A stretch of DNA of 9,785 bases from Ruminococcaceae bacterium UBA5397 (GCA_002411615.1 DHOF01000062.1:2114-11898); one strand, 5' to 3'. Positions 1 to 5,959 are shown, counted from the first letter of the stretch. Translations and numbers: made by a program. Notes: generated by a model not told the origin, from the sequence alone.

Positions 1-143
1 TTTCCGGTCTCTGCATTCGCAAAAACCCCACCGCGAATTAAATACGTATAAGCATCTAGGTATCCACCGGTAACCGCCAGCAATGCTCCTACCGGCAACA
101 TTTCATGAATCGAAATCGGTTGATGCAGGAAATCTCGCTTCAC
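1..143 (-). CDS. DUF1275 (YoaK-like) membrane protein, 5' end only
   Basis: The first 47 codons of a gene that runs off the left edge. The translation begins with a short polar stretch (VKRDFLHQPISIHEM), followed by a hydrophobic segment, LPVGALLAVTGG. It then reads YLDAYTYLIRGGVFANAETG, which matches the conserved first motif of DUF1275 proteins (GGxxDAxTYxxxGGxFANxxTGN), a family of small polytopic membrane proteins of unknown function. The start is taken as GTG at 143: a purine-rich AGAGGAAG lies about 7 bases upstream, and an in-frame stop lies 24 to 26 bases upstream of the start. The only later early start is ATG at codon 15, which would cut into the membrane segment. It lies 99 bases downstream of the MerR-type regulator gene on the same strand, so co-transcription is possible. 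Family assignment is good; function is unknown. Confidence 0.8.
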   Translation of the reverse strand, partial: MKRDFLHQPISIHEMLPVGALLAVTGGYLDAYTYLIRGGVFANAETG

Positions 144-179
144 GCTGTTTCTTCCTCTTTTCCACTTTTATTCCGTTAT

Positions 180-188
180 ATTTTAACA
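180..188 (-). promoter_or_regulatory. Possible extended -10 element for the DUF1275 gene
   Basis: Read on the minus strand, TGT-TAAAAT forms an extended -10 (TGn followed by a 5/6 match to TATAAT), about 37 bases before the GTG start. No good -35 hexamer is seen at 16 to 18 bases upstream. It is reported because the gap to the MerR gene is long enough for a separate promoter. Read-through from the regulator gene remains equally possible. Confidence 0.3.
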
Positions 189-242
189 GATATTCATGAA
201 AAAGACCAGTGTCTGCTTTAATCCCGTCTATTAGGCTAAGAA

Positions 243-980
243 TCAATGACTTTTGCAGTAAGCCCTGATTGCATCACAAACGAACTGTGCCATTCCTTTT
301 CCAAACTGCTCATAGTAAGAGGTAAACCGCTCGTCGGATACATACATCTCTCCCAGATGACCCAGCATCTCATCGCTGCAGGTATAAAAATTCTCGGTCA
401 GATATTTTTGCCACTCTTTGACCAATTCCTGCACAGCCGGAGAATCCGGCTTTTCAGAAAGGTGCTGTGCAAAGCGCTTCCAAAAGGCTTCGCCTTCCTC
501 TATGATCTCTGCCGATTTCTTCGGCTTCGCCTTCATTTTTTCCTGATACTCCTTCCATTCTTTAGAGGTTCCCCATCTCTTTTGGGCTTCTTCCTGATAC
601 GCCTTCTGCGCATTTTGGTATTCTGTTTTATCAAATGCTTTAAAATCCATCTTAGAATCTCCTTTCAAAATTTGATCGACTGATTTAATCAACCTCTCAT
701 AGCGCTCTTTTTTCAGCATCAAAAGATGTCGATGAGAAAGCAGCGCTTTTCTTTCGTCGAAATCGGGGCTATCCAGAATTTTTTGAATCTCTCTCAGCGG
801 AAACTCCAGTTCTCTGAAAAATAAGATCTGCGAAAGCCGCTTGATCTGCTGTTCGCCATAAAAGCGATAGCCCGAATCGCTTACTTCTTCCGGACGAAGT
901 AAATGGATTTCATCGTAATAATGCAGCGCACGCACACTGATTCCTGTTTTCTTTGCAAGATCATGAACCGTTAATCTCAT
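243..980 (-). CDS. MerR-family regulator with TipAS-like ligand-binding domain
   Basis: A 245-residue transcription activator. Residues 1-70 form the MerR winged helix: LTVHDLAKKTGISVRALHYY, then the second motif GYRFYGEQQIKRLSQILFFRELEFPLREI. Residues 75-108 are charged and leucine-containing, as expected for the dimer coiled coil. Residues 120-245 resemble the TipAS/albicidin-resistance domain (WKRFAQHL..., ENFYTCSDEMLGHLGEMYVSDERFTSYYEQFGKGMAQFVCDAIRAYC), a helical pocket that binds thiopeptides or other drugs in TipAL, with Mta of Bacillus as the nearest well-known architecture. The ATG at 980 has AGAGAGG 8 bases upstream. Such proteins twist a promoter with a long spacer and often activate their own gene; the palindrome in its promoter fits that. 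The ligand and target genes cannot be read from sequence. The DUF1275 gene downstream is one possible target. Confidence 0.9.
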   Translation of the reverse strand: MRLTVHDLAKKTGISVRALHYYDEIHLLRPEEVSDSGYRFYGEQQIKRLSQILFFRELEFPLREIQKILDSPDFDERKALLSHRHLLMLKKERYERLIKSVDQILKGDSKMDFKAFDKTEYQNAQKAYQEEAQKRWGTSKEWKEYQEKMKAKPKKSAEIIEEGEAFWKRFAQHLSEKPDSPAVQELVKEWQKYLTENFYTCSDEMLGHLGEMYVSDERFTSYYEQFGKGMAQFVCDAIRAYCKSH

Positions 981-1008
981 TTTTTCTGCCTCTCTTTCAA
1001 CAATTTTT

Positions 1009-1039
1009 AGTTTATACTATCACGTAACGTGAGAGTCAA
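1009..1039 (-). promoter_or_regulatory. MerR-type promoter and operator of the regulator gene
   Basis: On the minus strand TTGACT (1034-1039) is the -35. Two -10 readings are possible: TAAACT at 1009-1014 with a 19-base spacer, the spacing typical of MerR-activated promoters, or TATAAA at 1011-1016 with a 17-base spacer. A perfect 13-base palindrome, TCACGT-T-ACGTGA (1020-1032), lies inside the spacer where MerR dimers bind. This supports autoregulation by the adjacent regulator. The predicted leader is about 22 to 24 bases. Confidence 0.7.
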
Positions 1040-1068
1040 CACTTTTTAAAAAATATTTTTAACGCGCA

Positions 1069-1098
1069 AAAAAGGCTCAGCTTTCGCTGAACCTTTTT
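1069..1098 (-). terminator. Intrinsic terminator of the htrA-like gene
   Basis: A hairpin with 13 base pairs on the minus strand: AAAAAGG, U, CAGC-containing arm, GAAA tetraloop, then the complementary arm ending in a T run. The stem is TCAGC/GCTGA plus AAAAAGG/CCTTTTT. Base 1076 against 1091 is a U-G wobble in the minus-strand RNA but a C-A mismatch in the plus-strand RNA. A GNRA loop (GAAA) closes the stem only in the minus RNA. It starts 20 bases past the htrA stop, so it is assigned to that gene. Confidence 0.85.
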
Positions 1099-1118
1099 GA
1101 ATTATCTGATTCAGATTT

Positions 1119-2639
1119 TTAACCAGCATCCTGAACCTGAATAAGGGTAGCTGTTACCGTTGAAGTCTGATGAGAAGAAGCATGGTAAACTTCGAGGGTT
1201 ACGGTATCGCCTGGTTTTTTGCTCACCACAACGTTTGTAATCGTTCCGGAAGAGGTAACATTCGTATCATCAATTTTTGTAATGATATCTCCCTTTTGGA
1301 GCCCTGCCTGCTTTAAGGAATCATTACTAACCGACTCGATCATATAGCCAACCTGCAAATTATAGAAACGAGCGGTCATAGAATCGACCATCGTTCCGGT
1401 AACGCCCAGCATCGCACGGTCTTTTACATATCCATACTGTTTCAGATCGTTGATAACAGGCTGAGCCGTATCGATCGGGATTGCAAATCCCAAACCTTCC
1501 GATGTAGTATTGCCTACTTCGGTATATTTGTTGGAATTAATTCCAATTACCTGCCCATAGAGGTTGACGAGTGCTCCCCCGGAATTGCCGGGATTGATAG
1601 CCGCATCAGTCTGGATAAATTTCATCGTATAGCCGCTGGAAGTGGTGATCTGCCGCTCCAAAGCGGAAACGTTGCCAAAAGTAACCGTAGAGTTTAGTGC
1701 AGTACCGCCCGGGTTCCCGATTGCCAAAACATCGTCTCCTACCTGAAGATCAGAGCTGGAGCCAAATTCTGCGGCTGTAAGGCCGGTCGCATCAATTTTT
1801 AAAAGTGCAAGATCTGTGACACTATCGCTTCCAACCAATTTTGCCTGATAGGTAGAACCATCTGACAAAATCACTTTTAATCCGGTAGCGCTTTCCACGA
1901 CATGTGCATTGGTGATGATATATCCATCTGATGTTGCAATGATGCCGGAACCTTCACTGGAAGGAGTTCCTTCTACATCACCATCGCTGCTGCTTGCTGT
2001 ATTTCCAGCAGTACTTCCGCCCTGCTGATTTTTACTGTAGCCTGAGAAATTCGAGGTGGTATTCTGATAGTTTTCAATACAGACTACCGCAGGAGTTACT
2101 TTTGCCGCTGCCTGCTGCTTTGTTAAAAGCTGTGTTGTTCCGGTAGAAGAAGTATTGGTCGTACCGCTCGCTGTATCACCGATCAGCTTATTTACCGTAA
2201 AAACGCTTCCGCTGTTGCCGGAGTTTCCGAATTTAATGACATTATTATTCACCAATGCGATAAATCCGCCAAGCGTTGCGGCTGAAACCAAAAAACAAAT
2301 CAGCACACAAGCAAGAATTCGTTTTCCGGTTCCTTTTTTTCCGAAACGATTCTTTTTCTCTCGAACATTTTTCACCGGAGGCTGTGTATTTGGAGCTTGC
2401 CATGTATTCTGATACCATTGCCCCCTCGAATTCTCATTTTGGCCAGCCGGATTTTGATAGCCGGAAGCAGAACTAGAATAAGGATCTGGCTGCCATGTGT
2501 CATTGTGCTGTGAGCCGGAATGATAGCAGCCGTCTTCCCAAGAAGTCTCGCTGTCCTTTCCCCCGTAAGAATTGATCGAAGAATTATTCATATCGGAATG
2601 ATTTCCCTGAAAATTTTTCTCATCGTTGGGATCATACAT
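1119..2639 (-). CDS. htrA: Membrane-anchored HtrA/DegP-type serine protease with PDZ domain
   Basis: A 506-residue S1C-family protease for surface protein quality control. Residues 1-100 are a cytoplasmic, disordered tail rich in N, S, G, Q, W and Y. A basic stretch (REKKNRFGKKGTGKR) precedes one membrane segment at about 107-130, giving an inside-to-outside signal anchor. The trypsin-like domain follows at about 170-400, with the triad H246 (TNAHVVE), D276 (TDLALL) and S353 (GNSGGA). A Ser/Gly/Asn-rich insertion fills about 192-228, before the HTNAH strand. A single PDZ domain lies at about 408-500 (AGLQKGDIITKIDD). The ATG at 2639 has an AAGGGTG ribosome site 8 bases upstream. The layout matches Bacillus HtrA/YyxA-type proteins: one TM helix, one protease domain, one PDZ. 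It is monocistronic with its own terminator. No CssRS-like pair is seen nearby. The symbol is given by family; the paralog cannot be fixed. Confidence 0.95.
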   Translation of the reverse strand: MYDPNDEKNFQGNHSDMNNSSINSYGGKDSETSWEDGCYHSGSQHNDTWQPDPYSSSASGYQNPAGQNENSRGQWYQNTWQAPNTQPPVKNVREKKNRFGKKGTGKRILACVLICFLVSAATLGGFIALVNNNVIKFGNSGNSGSVFTVNKLIGDTASGTTNTSSTGTTQLLTKQQAAAKVTPAVVCIENYQNTTSNFSGYSKNQQGGSTAGNTASSSDGDVEGTPSSEGSGIIATSDGYIITNAHVVESATGLKVILSDGSTYQAKLVGSDSVTDLALLKIDATGLTAAEFGSSSDLQVGDDVLAIGNPGGTALNSTVTFGNVSALERQITTSSGYTMKFIQTDAAINPGNSGGALVNLYGQVIGINSNKYTEVGNTTSEGLGFAIPIDTAQPVINDLKQYGYVKDRAMLGVTGTMVDSMTARFYNLQVGYMIESVSNDSLKQAGLQKGDIITKIDDTNVTSSGTITNVVVSKKPGDTVTLEVYHASSHQTSTVTATLIQVQDAG

Positions 2640-2819
2640 GAGAAATACACCCTTTCGTTTTTAATTTATGGCTTTAGAATAACGAGTCTATGTGAAAATC
2701 AGGTGATAAGCCTCTAATTATTTTATGATTCTTCCCGAAAAAAATTAATTTTTCCCTTTTGTTTTTTTAAAAACCGGTATACACTAAAATGAATGCAACA
2801 AAAAGGGGCTTAAAAAAGA

Positions 2820-3323
2820 ATGATTCATTATTATTATGGATATGGAAAAGGAAAAACTTCTGCCGCTTTAGGACTTGGCATTCGCGCATGCGGTGCTGGG
2901 AAAAAAGTAACCCTGCTGCAGTTTTTAAAAGACAACCGCTCCGCCGAACGTCAGATTCTGCAGTCGCTTCCCGGATTTGAGGTCCTGCCAAACCCAGAAC
3001 ATCTTAAGTTTACAAATCAGATGAATCAACGTGAAAAGGAAGAGGCAACTCTTTTTTGGCAGAATGCTTTTTATTTTGCTCAAAAAACGCCTTATGATGT
3101 ATTAATTTTAGATGAAGTTACGGATGCTGTAAAAATCGGATTTCTTCCCCGCGCCGATCTGCTCCTTCTACTCCATCATTTTCCGCAAAATCGGGAGCTC
3201 GTTTTAACCGGGCATGAACCAGACCCGGAGATTGAGGACTTGTGCGATTATGTAACCCAAATGAAAAAAGAAAAACATCCCTTTGACCATGGTGCAGCGG
3301 CACGCGCAGGGATTGAATTTTAA
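2820..3323 (+). CDS. Corrinoid adenosyltransferase-like P-loop ATPase (CobA/CobO/BtuR family)
   Basis: A 167-residue protein that would transfer the adenosyl group of ATP to a reduced corrinoid to make the coenzyme B12 form. The P-loop sits at the very N-terminus (GYGKGKTSAALG, residues 7-18; the family norm is GxGKGKTTAAxG). Other family marks are the Walker B strand VLILDEVTDAV, LTGHEPDPEIEDLCDYVTQMK, and a C-terminal KHPFDHGAAARAGIEF, which is the typical ending. The usual TGR is TGH here. Length is slightly short compared with the usual 170-200 residues. The ATG at 2820 is preceded by AAGGGG about 11 bases upstream, a rather long spacing. An ATG at 2789 lies in another frame. No other cobalamin gene is visible; the neighbours are transcribed away or convergently. 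Family is confident, the exact substrate less so. Confidence 0.88.
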   Translation: MIHYYYGYGKGKTSAALGLGIRACGAGKKVTLLQFLKDNRSAERQILQSLPGFEVLPNPEHLKFTNQMNQREKEEATLFWQNAFYFAQKTPYDVLILDEVTDAVKIGFLPRADLLLLLHHFPQNRELVLTGHEPDPEIEDLCDYVTQMKKEKHPFDHGAAARAGIEF

Positions 3324-3328
3324 TTAGA

Positions 3329-3366
3329 AAAAAGGATAAACACAAATCATTGTGTCTATCCTTTTT
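3329..3366. terminator. Bidirectional terminator between convergent cob-type and trkA genes
   Basis: A long hairpin: AAAAAGGATA, one unmatched pair, ACACAA, loop ATCA, TTGTGT, then TATCCTTTTT. Arms of 10 and 6 base pairs are broken only at 3339/3356, which is an A-C mismatch on the plus RNA and a U-G wobble on the minus RNA. Runs of A and T at both ends allow function in both directions. It begins 6 bases after the plus-strand stop and lies 16 bases after the minus-strand trkA stop. Confidence 0.9.
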
Positions 3367-3381
3367 AAATGTTTGATTTCT

Positions 3382-4038
3382 TTATCTGGATAAAATTCGA
3401 TTCAGGTCTTTCTGTGACTTTCCTTCACAGACCGCCACAATTTCATCTCCTGAAGAAAAGACTAAATCGCCGTTTGGAATAATCATTTGTCCGTCCCGCA
3501 GAACAGAAACAATCAGCGAACCTTTCGGCAGCTGCACATCCCGCAGCTTGGTTCCGTTTATGGTCGAATGGTCGGTCAGCGTCATTGCTACAATAGCAGC
3601 ACGGCCGCGGTTCAGAGTCGTCAGAAGGTGCATCTCACTGACGTTTACTTCCTGCTCAATCATATTGGTAATAATTTCGGTACTGCTCACAACAATATCG
3701 ATTCCCAAAACCCGCAGCGCTGTTAAATTTCGCGGATCATTGGCTCGAGCAATCACCTTTTTTACGCCGAAAGTCTGCTTTGCCAGCTGACAGGCCACCA
3801 AATTATCTTGGTCACTGCCGCTGACTGCCAAAAAGCAATCCGCTTCAGAAGTTCGCGCTTCCTCCAAAATCTTCAGTTCCGTTCCGTTTCCGGAGATGAC
3901 CTCTAAATCGAGCTCATTTGCAAGGCGCAGACTCCGCAGACGATCCTTTTCGATAATCTGTACTGTATTTTTCCGTTCCAGCATATTAAGTGCCAGCTGA
4001 CGGCCAAGTTTGCCGCCACCCATAATTACAATATTCAC
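3382..4038 (-). CDS. TrkA/KtrA-type K+ transport regulatory protein, second of a pair
   Basis: A 218-residue cytosolic RCK protein that would bind nucleotide and gate a Trk/Ktr potassium channel. Residues 1-130 are the RCK_N Rossmann fold: MNIVIMGGGKLGRQLA holds G7-G8-G9-K-L-G12. An acidic residue at the end of the second strand (QIIEKD, E30) is typical of NAD(H)/ATP-binding members. GNGTELKILEEA and VSGSDQDNLVACQLAK are further conserved pieces. Residues about 135-218 are a full RCK_C domain (KLRDVQLPKGSLIVSVLRDGQMIIPNGDLVFSSGDEIVAV). The start is GTG at 4038: GGAGGGG lies exactly 6 bases upstream, and it aligns with the N-terminus of its partner. It follows the first trkA-like gene after 15 bases, so the two are co-transcribed. 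No TrkH/KtrB gene is in view. Confidence 0.93.
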   Translation of the reverse strand: MNIVIMGGGKLGRQLALNMLERKNTVQIIEKDRLRSLRLANELDLEVISGNGTELKILEEARTSEADCFLAVSGSDQDNLVACQLAKQTFGVKKVIARANDPRNLTALRVLGIDIVVSSTEIITNMIEQEVNVSEMHLLTTLNRGRAAIVAMTLTDHSTINGTKLRDVQLPKGSLIVSVLRDGQMIIPNGDLVFSSGDEIVAVCEGKSQKDLNRILSR

Positions 4039-4053
4039 AAGATTCCCCTCCGA

Positions 4054-4677
4054 TCAATCAATGACCTGTGTCCAAATCATACGGTCTTCCCGCTGAATCA
4101 GATAGTCCGGATCCTTTCCGACCAAAATCATCGTCCCATCCTTTTGCAGCAGAGCAAATGGAACTTCTTTTTCATTCACACCGATACTGCCAAGTCGCTT
4201 TTCAATCATAAAGCTTTCTACCGGATAAGTATGGAACGCTGCATTGGCAGTGCCAAAAGCCATCTGTTTACTCTGATTTGGATTGAGAAGCGCCTGCACG
4301 ATCATATCGCCGGCAAGATTGGTTGGGCAAACCGTTTGCAGACCAAATGCTGTAAATACCTCTTCTCGGGCTGGATCGCTGATTCTGGTAACAACATTTT
4401 CCACTTTAAAAAACTGCTGAATAATCTGTGTCACCGTAATATTTAAATTATCATCCGGAGTAACTACTGCCGCCATATCGCAGTTTTCCACTCCGGCACT
4501 CTTCAGGACCTTCAAGTCCATCGGCATCCCCGTTACGGTCATCCCGCTAAAATCAGTCGGCAACCGATAAAAAAGTTCCGGATGCTCATCCACAACTGCC
4601 ACGTCATGCCCCATAGAATCCATAATTGCAGCGATCTGGGAACCAAGGCGTCCACATCCCACCACTAGAACATTCAT
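4054..4677 (-). CDS. TrkA/KtrA-type K+ transport regulatory protein, first of a pair
   Basis: A 207-residue RCK protein, the promoter-proximal partner of the one downstream. The Rossmann motif is clear (MNVLVVGCGRLGSQIA, G7-C-G9-R-L-G12, D30 at the end of strand 2), followed by VVTPDDNLNITVTQI. The C-terminal part, about 145-207, has ALLQKDGTMILVGKDPDYLIQREDRMIW, a shorter and more diverged RCK_C than in the partner. This suggests the two proteins are not interchangeable, perhaps forming hetero-rings or regulating different transporters. The ATG at 4677 has AGGAGG 10 bases upstream; it is used because its N-terminus matches the family start exactly. The leader is about 50 bases from the predicted promoter. 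The transporter subunit must lie outside this window. Confidence 0.92.
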   Translation of the reverse strand: MNVLVVGCGRLGSQIAAIMDSMGHDVAVVDEHPELFYRLPTDFSGMTVTGMPMDLKVLKSAGVENCDMAAVVTPDDNLNITVTQIIQQFFKVENVVTRISDPAREEVFTAFGLQTVCPTNLAGDMIVQALLNPNQSKQMAFGTANAAFHTYPVESFMIEKRLGSIGVNEKEVPFALLQKDGTMILVGKDPDYLIQREDRMIWTQVID

Positions 4678-4734
4678 AATTTCATTTCCTCCTGCTTAAA
4701 TACCGCTTTTCGGTAAATCTCGAAAATATATCCG

Positions 4735-4763
4735 AGTATATCATAAACGGCTCTGGAATACAA
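4735..4763 (-). promoter_or_regulatory. Promoter of the trkA-type gene pair
   Basis: On the minus strand TTGTAT (4758-4763), a 17-base spacer, then TATACT (4735-4740). The -10 is preceded by TGA, giving an extended -10 that can make up for the weak -35. It predicts a start near 4728 and a leader of about 50 bases ahead of the strong AGGAGG. Confidence 0.6.
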
Positions 4764-4771
4764 GATTCCAG
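4753..4771. repeat. Inverted repeat overlapping the trkA promoter -35
   Basis: CTGGAAT-ACAAG-ATTCCAG: 7-base perfect arms around a 5-base centre. It covers the whole -35 hexamer of the trkA promoter, so a bound dimeric repressor would block it. No T run follows, so it is not a terminator. The binding protein is unknown. It also lies about 45 bases upstream of the divergent dipeptidase -10. Confidence 0.6.
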
Positions 4772-4809
4772 CGAAAATTGCAAAATTAGTCCTCGTAAAA
4801 CTTTTCATA

Positions 4810-4833
4810 TGTTATAATTTTAAAAAAGGGGAG
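4810..4833 (+). promoter_or_regulatory. Extended -10 promoter and ribosome site of the dipeptidase gene
   Basis: TGT-TATAAT at 4810-4818 is a perfect -10 with an extended TGn. The region 17 to 18 bases upstream shows no clear -35. Transcription would begin near 4825, with AAGGGGAG at 4826-4833 directly at the 5' end of the message and the ATG 8 bases later. This gives an unusually short leader of about 17 bases. Confidence 0.6.
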
Positions 4834-4841
4834 ACTTTCTT

Positions 4842-5816
4842 ATGCGTTTTTTTGATCTTCACTGTGATACACTAACGATGAGCGGACTTTTAAAAAAAGC
4901 TTCTCTTCGTCAGAATGACGGTCATGTCGATTTTGTTCGCCTACAAAGCGCCGGCGCCATTGCGCAATGCTTTGCAATCTGGATTCCGACCCACAGATGT
5001 GCGCAAAAATACGGAATTAAAGATTCTCCATGGGAATTCTATGAGAAAGCAAAATGCCTTTTTCAGAAGGAACTGCAGAAGAGCAGCGATTTAATTGCAC
5101 CGGCACTAGACATAGAAGATGTTCAGCAAAACACAAAAAATAGGCTTGTTTCTGCAATTCTGACCATCGAAGATTCGGTTCTCTTATCCGGCAGCCTGGA
5201 AAAGCTGGAAACCCTTTATCGGGATGGTGTCAGGCTGATGACACTGACCTGGAATTATGAAAATTCGTTGGGCTATCCCAACGACCGCGAGGAAGCAAAA
5301 ACGAGCCTTGGTCTCAAGCCATTTGGAAAAGAAGCCGTCTTGCGAATGATGGATTTAGGAATCGCAGTAGACGTTTCTCATCTCTCCGATGGGGGCTTTT
5401 ATAATGTTGCCGAACTGAGCCAAAAAATGCACATTCCATTTCTTGCAAGCCATTCCTGCGCACGCAGTCTCTGCCCGCACCCACGCAATCTTACCGACGA
5501 AATGCTACATACTTTGGGAAACTGCGGCGGAATCTGCGGAGTCAATTTTGAAGATAGCTTTTTGCCGGGCACCGAAAACCACCTGACAAAAATTGCGGAC
5601 ATCGTCCGCTGTGCCTGCTATCTTTGCGACCATGCAGGAATCGACGCAGTTGCGCTCGGCAGCGATTTTGACGGAATCGAAAGCAAGCTCGAAATGGGCG
5701 GATATGAGGGGCTGCCTCTCCTTGCAGAAGCACTTAACAAAAAGCTGCCTGCCTCTCAAGTAGAAAAGATCTGCTATCAAAATGCCATGCGCTTTTTTGG
5801 AGCCGCTATTCATTAA
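4842..5816 (+). CDS. Membrane dipeptidase, peptidase family M19
   Basis: A 324-residue zinc dipeptidase of the renal dipeptidase/PepD-like amidohydrolase fold, which in bacteria cleaves dipeptides including those with a D-residue at the C-terminal side. Metal ligands are all visible: H7 and D9 (FDLHCDTLT), the bridging E110 (AILTIED), H180 (AVDVSHLSD) and H204 (LASHSCAR). D275 (LGSDFDG) and R215 (CPHPRNLTDEML), which bind substrate in the mammalian enzyme, are also present. There is no signal peptide, so it is probably cytoplasmic despite the family name. Length is normal for the bacterial group. The ATG at 4842 has a good ribosome site and the first codons already encode the HxD strand, so the start is firm. 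It is divergent from the trkA pair and 176 bases upstream of the fab operon, with no obvious strong terminator between. Role likely peptide or cell-wall fragment turnover; exact substrate unknown. Confidence 0.95.
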   Translation: MRFFDLHCDTLTMSGLLKKASLRQNDGHVDFVRLQSAGAIAQCFAIWIPTHRCAQKYGIKDSPWEFYEKAKCLFQKELQKSSDLIAPALDIEDVQQNTKNRLVSAILTIEDSVLLSGSLEKLETLYRDGVRLMTLTWNYENSLGYPNDREEAKTSLGLKPFGKEAVLRMMDLGIAVDVSHLSDGGFYNVAELSQKMHIPFLASHSCARSLCPHPRNLTDEMLHTLGNCGGICGVNFEDSFLPGTENHLTKIADIVRCACYLCDHAGIDAVALGSDFDGIESKLEMGGYEGLPLLAEALNKKLPASQVEKICYQNAMRFFGAAIH

Positions 5817-5850
5817 AATATGGATATTTTGTTCAATCATACAAGGCCTT

Positions 5851-5890
5851 TTCCCATTTTTATTCCCTTGCAATTTCCTTTTTATGGGAA
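5851..5890. repeat. Widely spaced inverted repeat upstream of the fab promoter
   Basis: TTCCCAT at 5851-5857 and ATGGGAA at 5884-5890 are exact complements, separated by 26 bases and ending 8 bases before the fab -35. The loop is long and pyrimidine-rich, so this is a poor terminator. It may be chance or an upstream binding site. Confidence 0.3.
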
Positions 5891-5898
5891 TTGGTCAC

Positions 5899-5927
5899 TT
5901 GACAAATACAGAAATTTGTTGCATAAT
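5899..5927 (+). promoter_or_regulatory. Near-consensus promoter of the fab operon
   Basis: TTGACA (5899-5904), exactly 17 bases, then CATAAT (5922-5927): 6/6 and 5/6 matches to the housekeeping consensus. Transcription should begin near 5934, giving a leader of about 58 bases before fabH. Inside the promoter, ACAAAT (5902-5907) and ATTTGT (5914-5919) form an inverted repeat with a 6-base centre that overlaps the -35, a likely place for a repressor. It does not match the FapR or FabT consensus as I recall them. Confidence 0.8.
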
Positions 5928-5943
5928 ACAAATAAAATTTTTT

Positions 5944-5959
5944 ATTAAAATATTTTAAT
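5944..5959. repeat. Perfect 16-base palindrome in the fab leader
   Basis: ATTAAAAT-ATTTTAAT is a perfect, all-AT palindrome about 10 to 25 bases past the predicted fab transcription start. Its position would suit an operator acting as a roadblock. The surrounding DNA is very AT-rich, so a chance palindrome is a real possibility. Confidence 0.4.

Noticed and set aside
198..219. Possible weak terminator after the MerR gene (AGAC-ACTG-GTCT then T's on the minus strand)
   Set aside because: The core stem is only 4 base pairs, with a mismatch before the outer A/T pairs; too weak to call.
246..683. Open frame of 145 codons on the plus strand opposite the MerR gene
   Set aside because: It lies antisense inside a clear regulator gene, has no ribosome site and no family resemblance; a shadow of the coding strand.
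2740..2753. AAAAATTAATTTTT palindrome upstream of the htrA-like gene
   Set aside because: Low-complexity AT sequence with no clear promoter hexamers around it; no basis to call an operator.
2789..2980. Open frame starting at ATG 2789, overlapping the corrinoid adenosyltransferase gene in another frame
   Set aside because: It has no ribosome site, and the overlapping frame has clear family motifs from residue 7 on.
4676..4687. Three-codon open frame (ATG AAA TTA TGA) overlapping the first trkA start
   Set aside because: Its ATG is only 2 bases from the AGGAGG, too close for initiation; the gene start 8 bases later fits the family.
5815..5832. AAAATAT-GG-ATATTTT hairpin just after the dipeptidase stop
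   Set aside because: All-AT stem with a 2-base loop and no T run behind it; not a credible terminator.
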